Positions 1 through 10,909 of a stretch of 64,000 nucleotides of DNA are shown one piece after another (within the stretch, counting starts at the first letter, position 1; every line of letters starts with the position of its first letter). The notes beneath the pieces are model-generated. The model was not told where the DNA came from, did not search any database, and worked only from the letters and a program-made list of their open reading frames with translations. The translations under genes and the position numbers were made by a program. The DNA is from Phoenix dactylifera (taxonomy: Eukaryota > Streptophyta > Magnoliopsida > Arecales > Arecaceae): NCBI RefSeq assembly GCF_009389715.1, contig NC_052399.1:10542585-10606584 (forward strand), given 5' to 3'.

Positions 1-833
1 ATCTTTATATATATGAGATACATATTTTGCAGAATCATCAAAGTTATGCGAACCTAGGTCATTAGTTTCAATTTCTCATAATAATACCAACTATATTGTT
101 TATTACTTTTAAATAAAACTAATTCTTCCAAAAAAACTTTACTAAGTAAGCTGGTATTTTTAAATAAAAGCATGAAATACTACTTTTCAAAATAAATAGC
201 TGCTAATAATAGTGTCAATGGCAATCTGTCTAAATGATTAGTTTGCTAATGAAAAAAGTTGTAGATTACTAGCTACTGATCATCATGTAGTTTACAAGAT
301 CGGATGCAAGTTGATAATTGGCTAAGCACAGGCAGACCCAACTGATATCACTTATCTATTTGCACCAATACACGACTCTCTCATCCTGGATGAATTGAGT
401 GGTGGTCATGATCATTAGGAAGTATTTTTTTGGAGAAAATTACCCTTTGACTCCCTCGACTTAGCCGAGTTTTCCTAAGTTTTTTCTAGTTAAATTTTTT
501 TTCACTTGCCTCCCTCAACTTGTTTGACTCATTGTCATTTTTCCATCCATCTTAGTTAACATGGTGTGCAGCCCTATCACATATATATATTAGTGGAATT
601 TCAAGTACAAAATATCCTTGGTAGATTTGAGACAACTTGTTTGGATGGAAGGCCTTTGATGCCAAGATAAGTTAAAATCATGTGATCACACATAAATGAC
701 ATTTGTTATAACTAAGATTTCTTTGCTATAAAAGAAACCAAAAGGTGAGATAGAGATGCTGATAGAGGGAGATCTCAGGAGAGCGACGGGGTGAAGTGGG
801 AGAGAGTGAGAGCAAGAGTGTGAGAGTTTCACC
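1..833. other. AT-rich intergenic stretch
   Basis: No coding similarity, terminal repeat or RNA gene was recognised. The stretch is AT-rich with short homopolymers. A purine-rich GAGA segment at about 745-825 precedes the degenerate zinc-finger remnant and could be its old 5' leader, but that is only a guess. Confidence 0.5.
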
Positions 834-1197
834 ATGAAAGTAGACGAAGTAAGCTCTAGTTTCTCTTTCTTTTCGACCCACCTTGTGTGCTTCTACAATT
901 ATGGAAGAACAATCTCATTGAGGACTTTATGGCCACTACAGATCCTGGCTGGCACTTCTATGGATGCTCTATGTGTGAGATTTGTTGAATCTCCAATCTC
1001 ATTTCTATTGTTCTCCAATTTTTGCTTCAATCTCCAATTTTAAGCTACCATTACAAGTAAAAAGGACTGTGGTTATTTTGCTTGGCACTATCCCTGCAAA
1101 TGCACAGAAGGAGATAATTAACAAGATAATCCAATACGATAAGAAGCTTGAGGATGAGTTCCAGAGCTGCAAAACAAATAGGAATTGTTTGGCCTAA
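834..1197 (+). pseudogene. Degenerate GRF-type zinc-finger fragment
   Basis: Two separated pieces resemble the GRF zinc finger found in many plant transposon-associated proteins. The first reads DPGWHFYGCSMC at about 943-985 and matches the GRRFYGC-type half. The second reads KKDCGYFAWHYPCKC at about 1058-1105 and matches the C-x-F-x-W half. A GTGAGA donor near 975 and an ACAAG acceptor near 1056 could splice the halves together, so a small spliced gene cannot be excluded. No long open frame joins them. GRF fingers are thought to bind nucleic acid. The fragment is probably a relic of a mobile element or a dead host gene; the identification rests on motif spacing only. Confidence 0.35.
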
Positions 1198-2284
1198 TTT
1201 ATGCCACTATCTTGGTTGGTCGCAAGTTGTTGTTTGGCTTTAGATTGGAATACGGAAGCTAGATTCTCCTTGAATAGGTTTCCATAGGGGTTTCTATACC
1301 AGTGGAGTCGTAGGTTGAATATATTGGGGAAAGACCATGTAGTGGGCTGAATATGTAAAGATTTTTCGTGGGGAATATGTAATGATATAATCTATTGCTA
1401 AGTTCATGCCGTAATCAGTAAGCTATAATTAATGAGAATAAATTTGTTGGCTTGGTTATCTACCAAGTTCTTATAGGGATCTAGAACTGAAATGAAATGA
1501 GGAGCAACTTAACTGAATGTCAATGAATTCAACTTAATTGATTTGAAATAGCCACCCGATATCAGCATAATGACATTACCATGCACATCAGTCATGCACA
1601 AGTAGTCATAATACGTGACCACAATTAGTCTCAATATGCTATTTAAATAAGGCTAAGTACCAGTATGCTGTTACTCCCTATTTGGTTACCTATAGCAATA
1701 CCCGACATGGAACGAAGTCAATCGCATACATTCACTATCAATAGCAAGATCTAACTACGGAGCCAAAGTGCTCATTTCACACCCATAATTTAGTCACAAC
1801 AACTAAATTACTCACAAAGCTTCAATTCAAAATTAACTATCAAACAACCAATATTAGTGAAAGTACCATCAACATAAAATGTTTGTAATAAACATAAAAT
1901 ATATACTGGCTCCAAAATGCTTGTGATAAACAGAATACTTACACCAACTCTAGAGACAAAATGTACACTACATCCAAACATAAAAACCATACCACACCTA
2001 TATATCATGACAAAATAATTCAACATGGAAATTTCATAGACCAAACTCAGTGTCACACATTGAAAGCAAACCAAGTCTCAAAGTTCCCTCTACATTGCCT
2101 CTATATGTTTGGTCTCTTTGGACCTTGTTGAGAGGGGGTGGAAGCATTCATCTAGGATATGTCTCTTTTGTTCAAAGTAGTTGCATCTGAGCATAGAGTG
2201 GTAGCAATCCTTAACAACTCAGCTATTGAACCCATATGTTGCCCTCTCCATATAAACCCAACATGTCGCACACCATGGACTGGG
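1198..2284. other. Intergenic, no recognised feature
   Basis: AT-rich sequence with only short random open frames. No domain, terminal repeat or RNA gene was recognised. It ends at the TSD of the first hAT-like element. Confidence 0.5.
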
Positions 2285-2292
2285 GGAATGGT

Positions 2293-2848
2293 TAAGGCTG
2301 TAAATGGGTTGGATTGACTCGTGACCCGGCCCGATCCATTTGGAAGGATCCGTAGCGTCGAGTCGAGTCCTAAAATTAGACTCGTTCTATTTTTCGGATC
2401 GGGTTTGGGTTTACTGAATTTAGACCCGAACTGATCTGATCTGACCCATTTGAAATTTGAGTAATTTTGGATTTCCAATTCTATGACCTGACCCGACTCA
2501 TTTAAAATTTGGATAATTTAGGATTTTCAAGCCTACCCAACCCGAATCTGTAAAATTACTTGGGTTTGCGGGCTGTAGCCCGTAAGGGTACAAACACAAG
2601 TTCTGAAGCTATGGATGAGTTGACCCGAACTAGACCCAAACTGGACTTGAACCGAATCCAAAATTTTTAGATTGGGTCAGGGTTATACATGGACCAAACC
2701 GGACCCGAATGACCATTGGGCTAAAAATTGTAGCGGCGAATCCGACCCGACCAATTCTATCGGGTCGGATCTGGGTCCAAAATTAGAACTCGAATAAGAG
2801 ACCGGATTGAGTTGGGGTCGCTAATGACCTGACCCATTTGCACCCCTA
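2293..2848. mobile_element. Non-autonomous hAT-like element with 8-bp TSD
   Basis: A 556-bp element flanked by perfect 8-bp duplications GGAATGGT at 2285-2292 and 2849-2856. The left end reads TAAGGCTGTAAATGGGT and the reverse complement of the right end reads TAGGGGTGCAAATGGGT, matching at about 14 of 17 positions. The interior is packed with degenerate GACCCGA/TCGGGTC motifs on both strands and has no transposase. An 8-bp TSD with short imperfect terminal repeats is the signature of hAT-superfamily elements, which this one would need to move. The open frame on the minus strand over this element is a by-product of the repeats. Confidence 0.85.
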
Positions 2849-2856
2849 GGAATGGT

Positions 2857-3229
2857 CAGAGGTGCTACTTCATGACTTTGGTTTCTATATGTTTGTAAAT
2901 ATCCTAGAGTAACCTACAATCAAGTACACAAAGTAATTACAATTGAATTAATAAGATTGCATGCAAGATAGAATCCATGTTTAGATAGGTGTACAAAAGA
3001 TCATTAGAGATGCATGACTGCTTGTACGATGACTTGAAGCTGGCACTACATTTGATAGTCCAATTGAAAATCCTTTTGACTGTGTCACTTGAAACTACAA
3101 TACAAGTAAAATTGAGCTGTAAATGTTGGAAGAGAAAAAACAGATATGACAAAATAATTGAGGTTTTGATGGCCTATGGGCTTTTAAGTCTCGTGCTCTG
3201 TCCTTCACGGTGTTGGATATTGCCTTGCC
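2857..3229. other. Intergenic sequence beside the MULE remnant
   Basis: No feature was recognised. The short open frames on both strands show no family resemblance. The stretch may be the 3' flank of the MULE transposase remnant, but no MULE terminal inverted repeat was found. Confidence 0.4.
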
Positions 3230-6200
3230 CTTAGCTGCTGCTTCCTAACCTTTATTAACTTGTTTCGTTTTCACCTTTTGCTCTCTAAACCCTTTTGCAC
3301 TCTTGGAATTACCACATCTGAGCGAAGTGCCTTTCCATCTGATCCTAGTATTGTCTCTCACCTCTTCATCCTCCTTCCTTCTTGCTTTATTGGGACTGCT
3401 AGGAGATGCCATTTGGAAAAGGGGAGCAATAGGTTCGTACTAAGTTTAGAGCCATGATGGCATACCAGGGACTGGTAGATGATTGGTTTATATGCCTTGA
3501 TGTATGTTTTTCTTGAATACCATTCAGTTATACAGACCTGAGCATCCTACCTCATGAACGTTATAGCTACTAGGGCTAAAATTGGATCCATATTCATATC
3601 CATATTTATTTTGTTTGACAAATACATATATAGATATGGATGCTAGTCGGATGTAAAAATTCATATTCATATTTGTTTTAAACAAATATAGATATAAATT
3701 AGATACCAAAAGAATGGATATAAATACGGATATAAATCAGATAATTAAACTGTATAACTACAAAATTAAAGATATTACTAAGTGGATAATAAATCAAGTT
3801 AATAGCATGTTAATGTAGTCATTTATATTTCTTAAAAGTTCTTGAGTGTTATATAAAATTAAATAGAGTTACAAATAAAATCGGATATTCGGATACGGAT
3901 TTAATAGTTGTCTATCCATTTTCATGTCTATTTTTCTTTGACGGATATGGATATGGATATGGATATTAATCAGATGCTCAAATTTTTATCCATATTCGGA
4001 TAGATTTAGATACGAAAATAGATCCGGACAAATATTATTCGATCTACTTTCATCCTTAATAGCTGCCATATAATGAAAACATGGATGCCAAAAATATTCC
4101 ATTTTCTGCATCCATAAATCCTCTCTGCCAAGTCCACCAAGAGACCTTACATCTTTATGGTCAATTTCAAATCTTCCCCTCCTTCCCAAATGCAGTGACC
4201 ATCCATTTCTCCTATCCTGGCTTTTCTCTAGCTTCTTTTGAATATTTGGACAAAAGGGACTTTCAATTTGGCTCATGCCCTCTTTTACTTGAAGTCTTTG
4301 CATAAATGATCTCCTTATTCTCTCTAACATAGCGATAGTTGGCATATCTATAGTATTAATAATATACTCATTGAAGGACTCATAAATATTATTCAAGAGC
4401 ATAATTGACTTGGGTTTGGGTCCAAATATATGTCTTAACCACTATTCCGCATGTTGTTTTTTCTGCCGCTAACAAACCCTCTCATACAAATTCTTTATCT
4501 CCTTCACAATCTTTTCAATGTCTCACTTAGTAATTGTTCTAGTACAATTCCGCAAGGTAGTCTTAAAATTTTTTCCTTTGTATTGTACCATTCTTTTTTT
4601 TTGTGGTACATCGGCTGCTCACACTAATCTCGCATAAGCACTGCCATCTGAGTCAAGAAAAAAGATATGACATAGAGGTGGAGGAACAGATACAAAATGG
4701 GTCCAAAGAATCTCTTCGGAATGGTGGGCAGTAAAGAAGACGACCCAATCAGCAGCACTGTTCGTCTTTCGGTACACATGCACAATCTGGAAGGCACCAC
4801 ACTCCCTCAGCAGCCTCTGAATATCGCCCAGAAGCTAGTGATCTGTCTCCTCCGGCCATTTCTATAGAATTCGCTCAATCACCTTCTTGTTTTCAATTTT
4901 GTATGTATGCACCTTTCACGGAATCTATGATTTGTATTAGGAAGCAACAATTGGAAAGTCTCCGGGCGGCGACCAGCTATTTATCTAATAGTTACTAGAT
5001 GCATACCTAATAGTGTTAAATTAATGATGCCTGACTTTTGTCTGTCAAGAATGAATAACTATCCATGATTTTCAACAATCTAGTGTCAGCAAGCAGGTGA
5101 GATAGAAACCAGGTTTAACTCTCCTTGGTCTTTGCCTCAACAACTTACCAAGCAATAGGGTATAGGTTGTCATTGCCATCTTTTCCAATTGCTACTAGCA
5201 GCTAGCCCAAAAAAGATCCTTTTAGTTGGCAACCATCAAGATGAGTGGTTTACATCGTTGAATCAAACCCTTTTTACAAGCATCAAGGCAGATATACAAC
5301 CTCCCAAATATAGGCCTTCTATTTTTTACTTGTCCTTTGCACATCCAACGACGCTATACTACCAGGGTTTATTCTTCTATTCATCTCTCTATATTCCCAT
5401 AGATGACTATACTGCTCTTTGTGGCTTCACTAAATCGCCTGAGTTGCTTTTTTTCTTAACCCCATAAAACTGTGACTTGGATATATCTTCACATCTCTCC
5501 TAACCTTCTCCTTGAATCCCTTGAAAATCCATCAAATATCAGACCTAATATCCTCTAAATATCTCTCAGTGAAATATTTAGAGTTCATATTATGGTTGTA
5601 AAATTGCCTTCTACAATTGTGTATAGAATGAAAAATTTTTATTTAGAAGGTGTCCCCTCTTTGCATTGGAGATGCATATATTCTTCACCCGTATTCCTTC
5701 TTGCAAACCGATGTGACTCTCCATCTATTATTCTTCTTGTATTCGAAATCAAATTCCTCTTGAATGAAGTACAACCTAAGGGCTTCTCTAAACACCTTAT
5801 GATTATTGAATTCATTCCATAATGAAGCTTGTTAGGCTTCTTGAACTCAGACCACGCATTAAATTTAGGAAACCTTATCTGTTTCCTCATCAGCGTCACT
5901 ATCATTGCCCATGATTCTTAGAATATAGTCATTATCTTCGGTAGACTCTACCTCCTTTCTCTCAATGCCAGCATCTCCAAGCACATCATATATCCCCACA
6001 TTAGGTCTAGACTATTTAATTTACTTCCTCAAGCCCTCCTTAGCCACATTTCTATCAATATTCTCCATGAACAGGTCATCATCAGACTCCCTTAGTTCAC
6101 TAAGAGCAGTTAAGGAGCCATTATCTCTTGAATTAATATCACTGTTGTCACCCTCTCGTCTTCATGTTCAATAGAAGTCTTCCCCTCGTCTTCTACAATT

Positions 6201-6915
6201 ACCTCTATAAGTTTCTTTCCCTTTCTTTGCCTAGTGAACTTTACATCACCCATATTAGTAGCCTCAGTATTTACTATACCTGACCCTTCTTTTTCTATCT
6301 TGATTCCATCAGCACTAGCATAAATAGATCATTAGCCTACTCTTCACCACTATCATTTCTGGCACAAAAAGGCTCCTCTTCTTCTATGGCTTGCTTTGGT
6401 GTAGGGTATTGGTTCCTCTCCTGAACAATGATGTCTATTACTGAGCATAGATGATCAACTTCATCTTGAGTTATCTCTCCAAGTGGATGGCATCCACTAT
6501 CTCATTCACCTCATCAAGATTAATGATATCTAGCTGAGAGAACTGAAAGGATGATAGCAGAGGTAGATCCTCCTGGTTTATCATCTTTATCCTCATTGTG
6601 CACAAATACACCTCGATGGTATCATGTCCTTTGATTTCTTCAAACATTTCTAAAGTATCCTTTTCACATAAGGGCTTTAAGCCAGGTTCAGATTTCTCTC
6701 CAAGCATTGGGTAATAGATCTGGGCACCAATTGTTGTAACCTAAATGCTTCATCATGTCCTCTATCTTTGTAGTACTAATCCTATCAGGGTTGCAACTCT
6801 CAAAATGGCTCACATAACCAACATTGTAATGCATGTGGAGAAGAAATTTTATGGCCCCACCATAATGGAGCTCTACAATAAAATGATTAGAGTCCATTCC
6901 TACAAATAGTGACAT
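3230..6915 (-). pseudogene. Decayed MuDR-type MULE transposase, split by a hAT
   Basis: Reading leftward, the region carries a scrambled MuDR-family transposase. The N-terminal part at 6915-6471 starts MSLFVGMDSNHFIVELHYGG and includes DMMKHLGY, as in MULE N-terminal domains. A MuDR DNA-binding-like segment with FNAWSEF and HLQCKEGTP lies at about 5905-5640. A piece reading GLYLGGCISALMLVKRVF near 5320-5265 fits the run-up to the DDE domain. IAMLERIRRSFMQRLQ at about 4340-4290 and a SWIM finger split over two frames (CRKWN, then PCFHYMAAI) follow at about 4110-4060. The tail with KARRKEDEE-like sequence continues at about 3560-3260, beyond an inserted hAT at 3571-4058. Many stops and frameshifts mean it is dead. 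No terminal inverted repeats were found, so the full element boundary is unknown. Confidence 0.65.
3571..4058. mobile_element. hAT-like MITE inserted in the MULE
   Basis: A 488-bp element flanked by near-perfect 8-bp duplications, ATAGCTAC at 3563-3570 and ATAGCTGC at 4059-4066. Its ends, TAGGGCTAAAATTGGATC and (reverse complement of the right end) TAAGGATGAAAGTAGATC, match at about 14 of 18 positions. The interior is rich in GGATATGGATATGG-type repeats and codes for nothing. It interrupts the SWIM-finger MAAI codons of the MULE transposase, whose C-terminal tail resumes on the other side. That makes this the younger of the two insertions. Confidence 0.75.
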
Positions 6916-7375
6916 AGATTACATTATTAGAGCATACAAGTGAGGGACCATAACATCATTGTTTGCCATTGAACTTGATTAAAAAAGGACTACATGTAAA
7001 AAAACTACCTTTTGGAAGTCAAACTACCCTGGAATTGGTGATGTACTGGCGATATAATAAAATGATAAAAAACATGATAAACAATGAGGCAATGCTGATT
7101 GAGGACATTCACCTGATGCTAACAGAGGTCATTCACATGATAGTAATCATGCATCATACTTAACTGATGAAGATCATGGTGAATAGTATTTTTTAAAATC
7201 TAGTTGAGGACATGGTAAATTGAGGACCAAACATGAAAGCCAACTAGAATTGCCAATTATCAGTAACATACAATTGCTGCTATAACATAACAACTACATT
7301 ACCCAACTAAACATAAAAGATGATCATCAAACATACACAACAGTACACATGCATGATGGAATACATGCAATATAT
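6916..7375. other. Intergenic, between MULE remnant and CACTA element
   Basis: AT-rich sequence with no recognised gene. It probably includes 5' sequence of the MULE, but no terminal inverted repeat was identified. Confidence 0.4.
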
Positions 7376-9996
7376 CACTACAAGAAAATGATCAAGCAGC
7401 AACAAAATATTTTACTATGAATTATAATTTTTCGCTAATAAATACCATAAGACAATGAAATAAAATATTCGTCATGAAATATCACTTAAGTAGTATTTTT
7501 GACAATAAAATTATATATTGTTGCTAATTTTTGTCACCAAATTTGTGATACCAAATGCCTCTACTCCAGCCTTTTGGTGGTAATTTATTAGCAACAATTT
7601 ATGATATTTTTGCAACGAAAAATTATTATTGTGAATACCATGAATTTTAGTGACGATATATTTGTTATCATGAATTGAATAATAATTTTGACGATGATAT
7701 TAGAATCGTTCCCAAATATAAATATTAGCAATTTTTTGTGACAAATTAATTCTGTCATTAATATTTTTATATTTGGCAACAAAATTATATTATGTCGCAG
7801 ATAGTTCTTTATTTTTTAGAATAATATAAGCTATCAAGCAATGAAATAATATTTCATTATGCATTCTTCAGTGCATAAATCCACAACAAAAATTATTTAT
7901 ATTGCTAATTATCTAATTAACTATCAGCAACGGTAATATTTTATAGTTAAACAAACCTTTATTGCTATTGTATATATTTTTATCGTACAATACTAATTAT
8001 TTAATAACGAATTAAATTACATCACCTATACATCATTATATAACTTTTAATATGAAATAGTTTTCCGTGCCAATTATTTATTTATTTAGTGACAAAAGTG
8101 TTTTATTATGAAATATATATTTGTTAGTAACATATATAATTTTATTACATAATATTGACCATCTAATGATGAAATACATATTGACATCTATAAATTGTTG
8201 TATAACTATAGTATGCAGAAAAAAATAATGAATTATCTATTTTTAAAAATCTTTTAAAAAATAAATATGATTATAGAAATATGTTGAAATTATTGAAATA
8301 TTTAAAAAGTTTTCAAAATATTAAAATAATTAAAAAATATGATATTTTTATTAAAATAATTAATTATTAAAGCATGAAATATCGTAATATATTTGAACTG
8401 ATTGTATTTTCACTACAAAAAAAGTGGTCTTTTCCGCCATTTTTTATATCCTTTACCGACGCTTATAAGCGTCGGTAAAGATACGCCCGTCGCTACTAAA
8501 AGCGTCGCCGAAGCGTCGGCGATATTTGAGTGGAAAAAAAATTTTCCGACGCTTTCAGGAAGCGTCGTAAAAGGTCGGTTTTTAGCAACGCTTAAAAGCA
8601 TCGCTAAAAGATATAAGCGTGGCTTTGAAAAATAAAAAAGAAAGAGCTCCTGATGGTTCATGGCCTGGAAGGAGAAATTTTATAAAGATTCCATGAAAGA
8701 AGAGCCAACACAAATTGAATCTATCAAGTAGGAACCAACGATCTAAAAGAACCATAAAGTAAAGATGAACCTGGGAACGGTCGGTTGATGAGGATGAGAG
8801 AGAGGGAAACCAAGGCATGGCACTCGCTGGCCTGGAAGGAGAGCTGATGGTTTATGGCCTGGGTGTAGAACTGAAAGAGCGAGTTGGCTGCACTGCAGAA
8901 GATGGAGTAGAGCGTCCGATCCACCTCGTTGAGGCGGTCGCGTTCGATTTCCGCTTCCGCGCCATGGATTCGATTCCGAGGAAAAGAAATAGATATCGCG
9001 AACGATCCATAATGGAGGAGGAGGAATTATAGAAGAAGAACTCCTCTCTGTCCTCTCTAAATCCCTAAGCCGCTTCAGAAACGAAAAAGCAAGCGCCCAT
9101 AATTTTTAAGGCTCGGAAGCACCTGCAATCACCAAGAAAGGAAAGGGATCTGCAAAAACTCCCAAAAATCAACAGAAAATACTAGCCTCGCCAAGAGCAA
9201 AAAACGCAAGAAGCGAAAGAAGAGGAAGGGCACCGGAAGAGGGCAAGGTTGATGGTGGCGGGGAAGCAGAACGGAGAATGCCGATCGGAATCCGGAAAGC
9301 GAGATGGGGAGATGATGGATTGATGTCGGCGCGGGGACGCTGATCGGAGCTCAGGAAGCGAGATGGGGAGGCCATGGATTGATGTCGGCGCGGGGACTCT
9401 GATCGAAGCTCGGAAAGCGAGATGGGGTGCGATCGGAGCTCGGGGATGCTTTTGAATGAGAGGCGAGGAGACGAGACATTTTTAAGGCAGCTAGGGCATC
9501 AATCGAGAGTGGAGCGAGGCATTGGAAATGATTTGGTAAGCGTCATCGTAGGTCCAACTTACAGCAACATTTAAAAGGCATCGTTGATTCTAAAGATGTA
9601 CTGATGCTTTTTAAAAGCGTCGATAAAATTTGGCACTAGACTAAAATATCCCGACGCTTCCTTCTAGCATCAGAAAAAAGCGTCGGAGAATCTACCTTTT
9701 CATGTAGTGTTTATAATATAAATAAATTTTGAATAAATATAATAAATCATAATTTTATATTACAAGCTAAAGTTATCATAGTGGCTAAGTAGTAGATAAT
9801 AAATTAAGAGATATTGGGTTCTATTCTTTGGATGGATGGTATCGTGATGAAAGTGCATTACTATTTCCATTGCAGATGATTTTTAGCAATGGGGAATTGA
9901 CTATGAATCTTTTTTGTTCCAAATACCTTACGTGACAAAATTTATTTTTGAGCAACAAAAATTTTTTGATGGCTAAAAGTATAAATTCTTATAGTG
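7376..9996. mobile_element. Outer non-autonomous CACTA element (host of a nested one)
   Basis: The left end starts CACTACAAGAAAATG at 7376. The right end, read on the minus strand from 9996, starts CACTATAAGAATT. Both subterminal zones carry scattered GCAACAAAA/TTGTTGC-type motifs, as CACTA elements do. The flanking triplets are TAT and ATA, so a perfect 3-bp TSD is not evident. A second CACTA fills 8411-9709; removing it leaves roughly 1.3 kb of AT-rich sequence with no transposase. The left end is secure. The pairing with this right end is probable rather than certain. Confidence 0.55.
8411..9709. mobile_element. Nested non-autonomous CACTA element, TTT TSD
   Basis: A 1299-bp element starting CACTACAAAAAAAGTGG and ending CTTTTCATGTAGTG, flanked by TTT at 8408-8410 and 9710-9712. 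Both subterminal regions hold repeated AGCGTCGG/CCGACGCT motifs, the expected transposase-binding type of repeat in En/Spm elements. The interior at about 8640-9500 is GC-richer, looks unlike the ends, and holds a partial tandem duplication around 9290-9440 sharing GATTGATGTCGGCGCGGGGA. It encodes no transposase and needs an autonomous partner. The GC-rich interior may be captured host sequence. Confidence 0.85.
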
Positions 9997-10427
9997 ATAT
10001 AACTAATTCTAAATCCTGGATTATTAAGAACATCGTATAAGAACAGACCCATGGATGGGACCAACAAAGAATGCTTTTTTAAAAGGAAATCAGGGGTTGA
10101 GGAGTTACCATTCGGAGATAGGATGACGAAAGGAGACTCGGCCACACTGATCAGTTGGATCTAAAGGAGCCCGAGCAGTGTTGAAGAAGTCCATATCTTG
10201 CTTCGTAATATTTAGTTAATGGTGAGAGAGGTTATCACATTTCAGATCATGCATATATATTGTAAAGCTAAGGGGGCGGCGGATTGGATGACGTCATATG
10301 TAGCGTGCCATTCAAGAGGCATCCTATAAATTGGGGAGGCTGAGATGTCTAGTATATTTTGGGGTCTTTTGTTTGCTGGTTTTATTGAATGTATCCATAT
10401 TATAATATTAGGTATGCCTATTATATA

Positions 10428-10488
<61 letters not shown>

Positions 10489-10909
10489 GCAGCAGTGGGA
10501 TGGTGTTTTCGTAATTTAACAAAAGGTATGGTCTCATGTTTGTCCAGGGCGAGAGGGAGCATTAAATGGGGAGCAGTGCACTAACGTGGCAGCATGGGGT
10601 TGCGGCCCCCTTTAGTTAAACAAAAAAGCCCCATCGATACGGAGACGTCGCGGCCAAACCCCAACCCCTTCTAAAATTTTCCCTTTATACTAATAAATAA
10701 TAATAATAATATTATTATTATTATTAATTCTCTGGCCGCTTCCACCCTCTCTTTCCCATATATTATGATACTAAAGAATTGGAAAAAAAAAGAGAGCTCA
10801 GATCGAGAGCAGGGGGGAGAGAGACAATGATATCTCTTCCCCACCTCTTGTCTGCTTTCCTCCGCTAAGCCCGCCAAACCTCACGAGCTCGCCGCCGGAA
10901 CCCGAGGCG
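9997..10909. promoter_or_regulatory. Upstream and 5' leader region of the PEAPOD gene
   Basis: No gene is seen. The stretch contains the TA microsatellite, an AT-rich ATAATAATATTATTATT patch at about 10695-10725, and a purine-rich then CT-rich segment at 10790-10905 that looks like a 5' UTR leading into the ATG at 10910. No single TATA box or transcription start can be fixed by eye. Confidence 0.4.
10420..10484. repeat. TA dinucleotide microsatellite
   Basis: An almost uninterrupted TA run with one TACATA interruption near 10445, about 430 bp upstream of the PEAPOD start codon. Open frames across it (IYIYIY on both strands) are by-products of the repeat. Length polymorphism is expected. Confidence 0.95.

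Noticed and set aside
7376-9996. CRISPR-like or satellite interpretation of the repeated motifs near the CACTA ends
   Set aside because: Spacing is irregular, copies are degenerate and both orientations occur. They are CACTA subterminal repeats, and this is a eukaryotic genome.
10242-10584. Overlapping open frames rich in Ile-Tyr on both strands
   Set aside because: They are translations of the TA microsatellite with no domain outside it.
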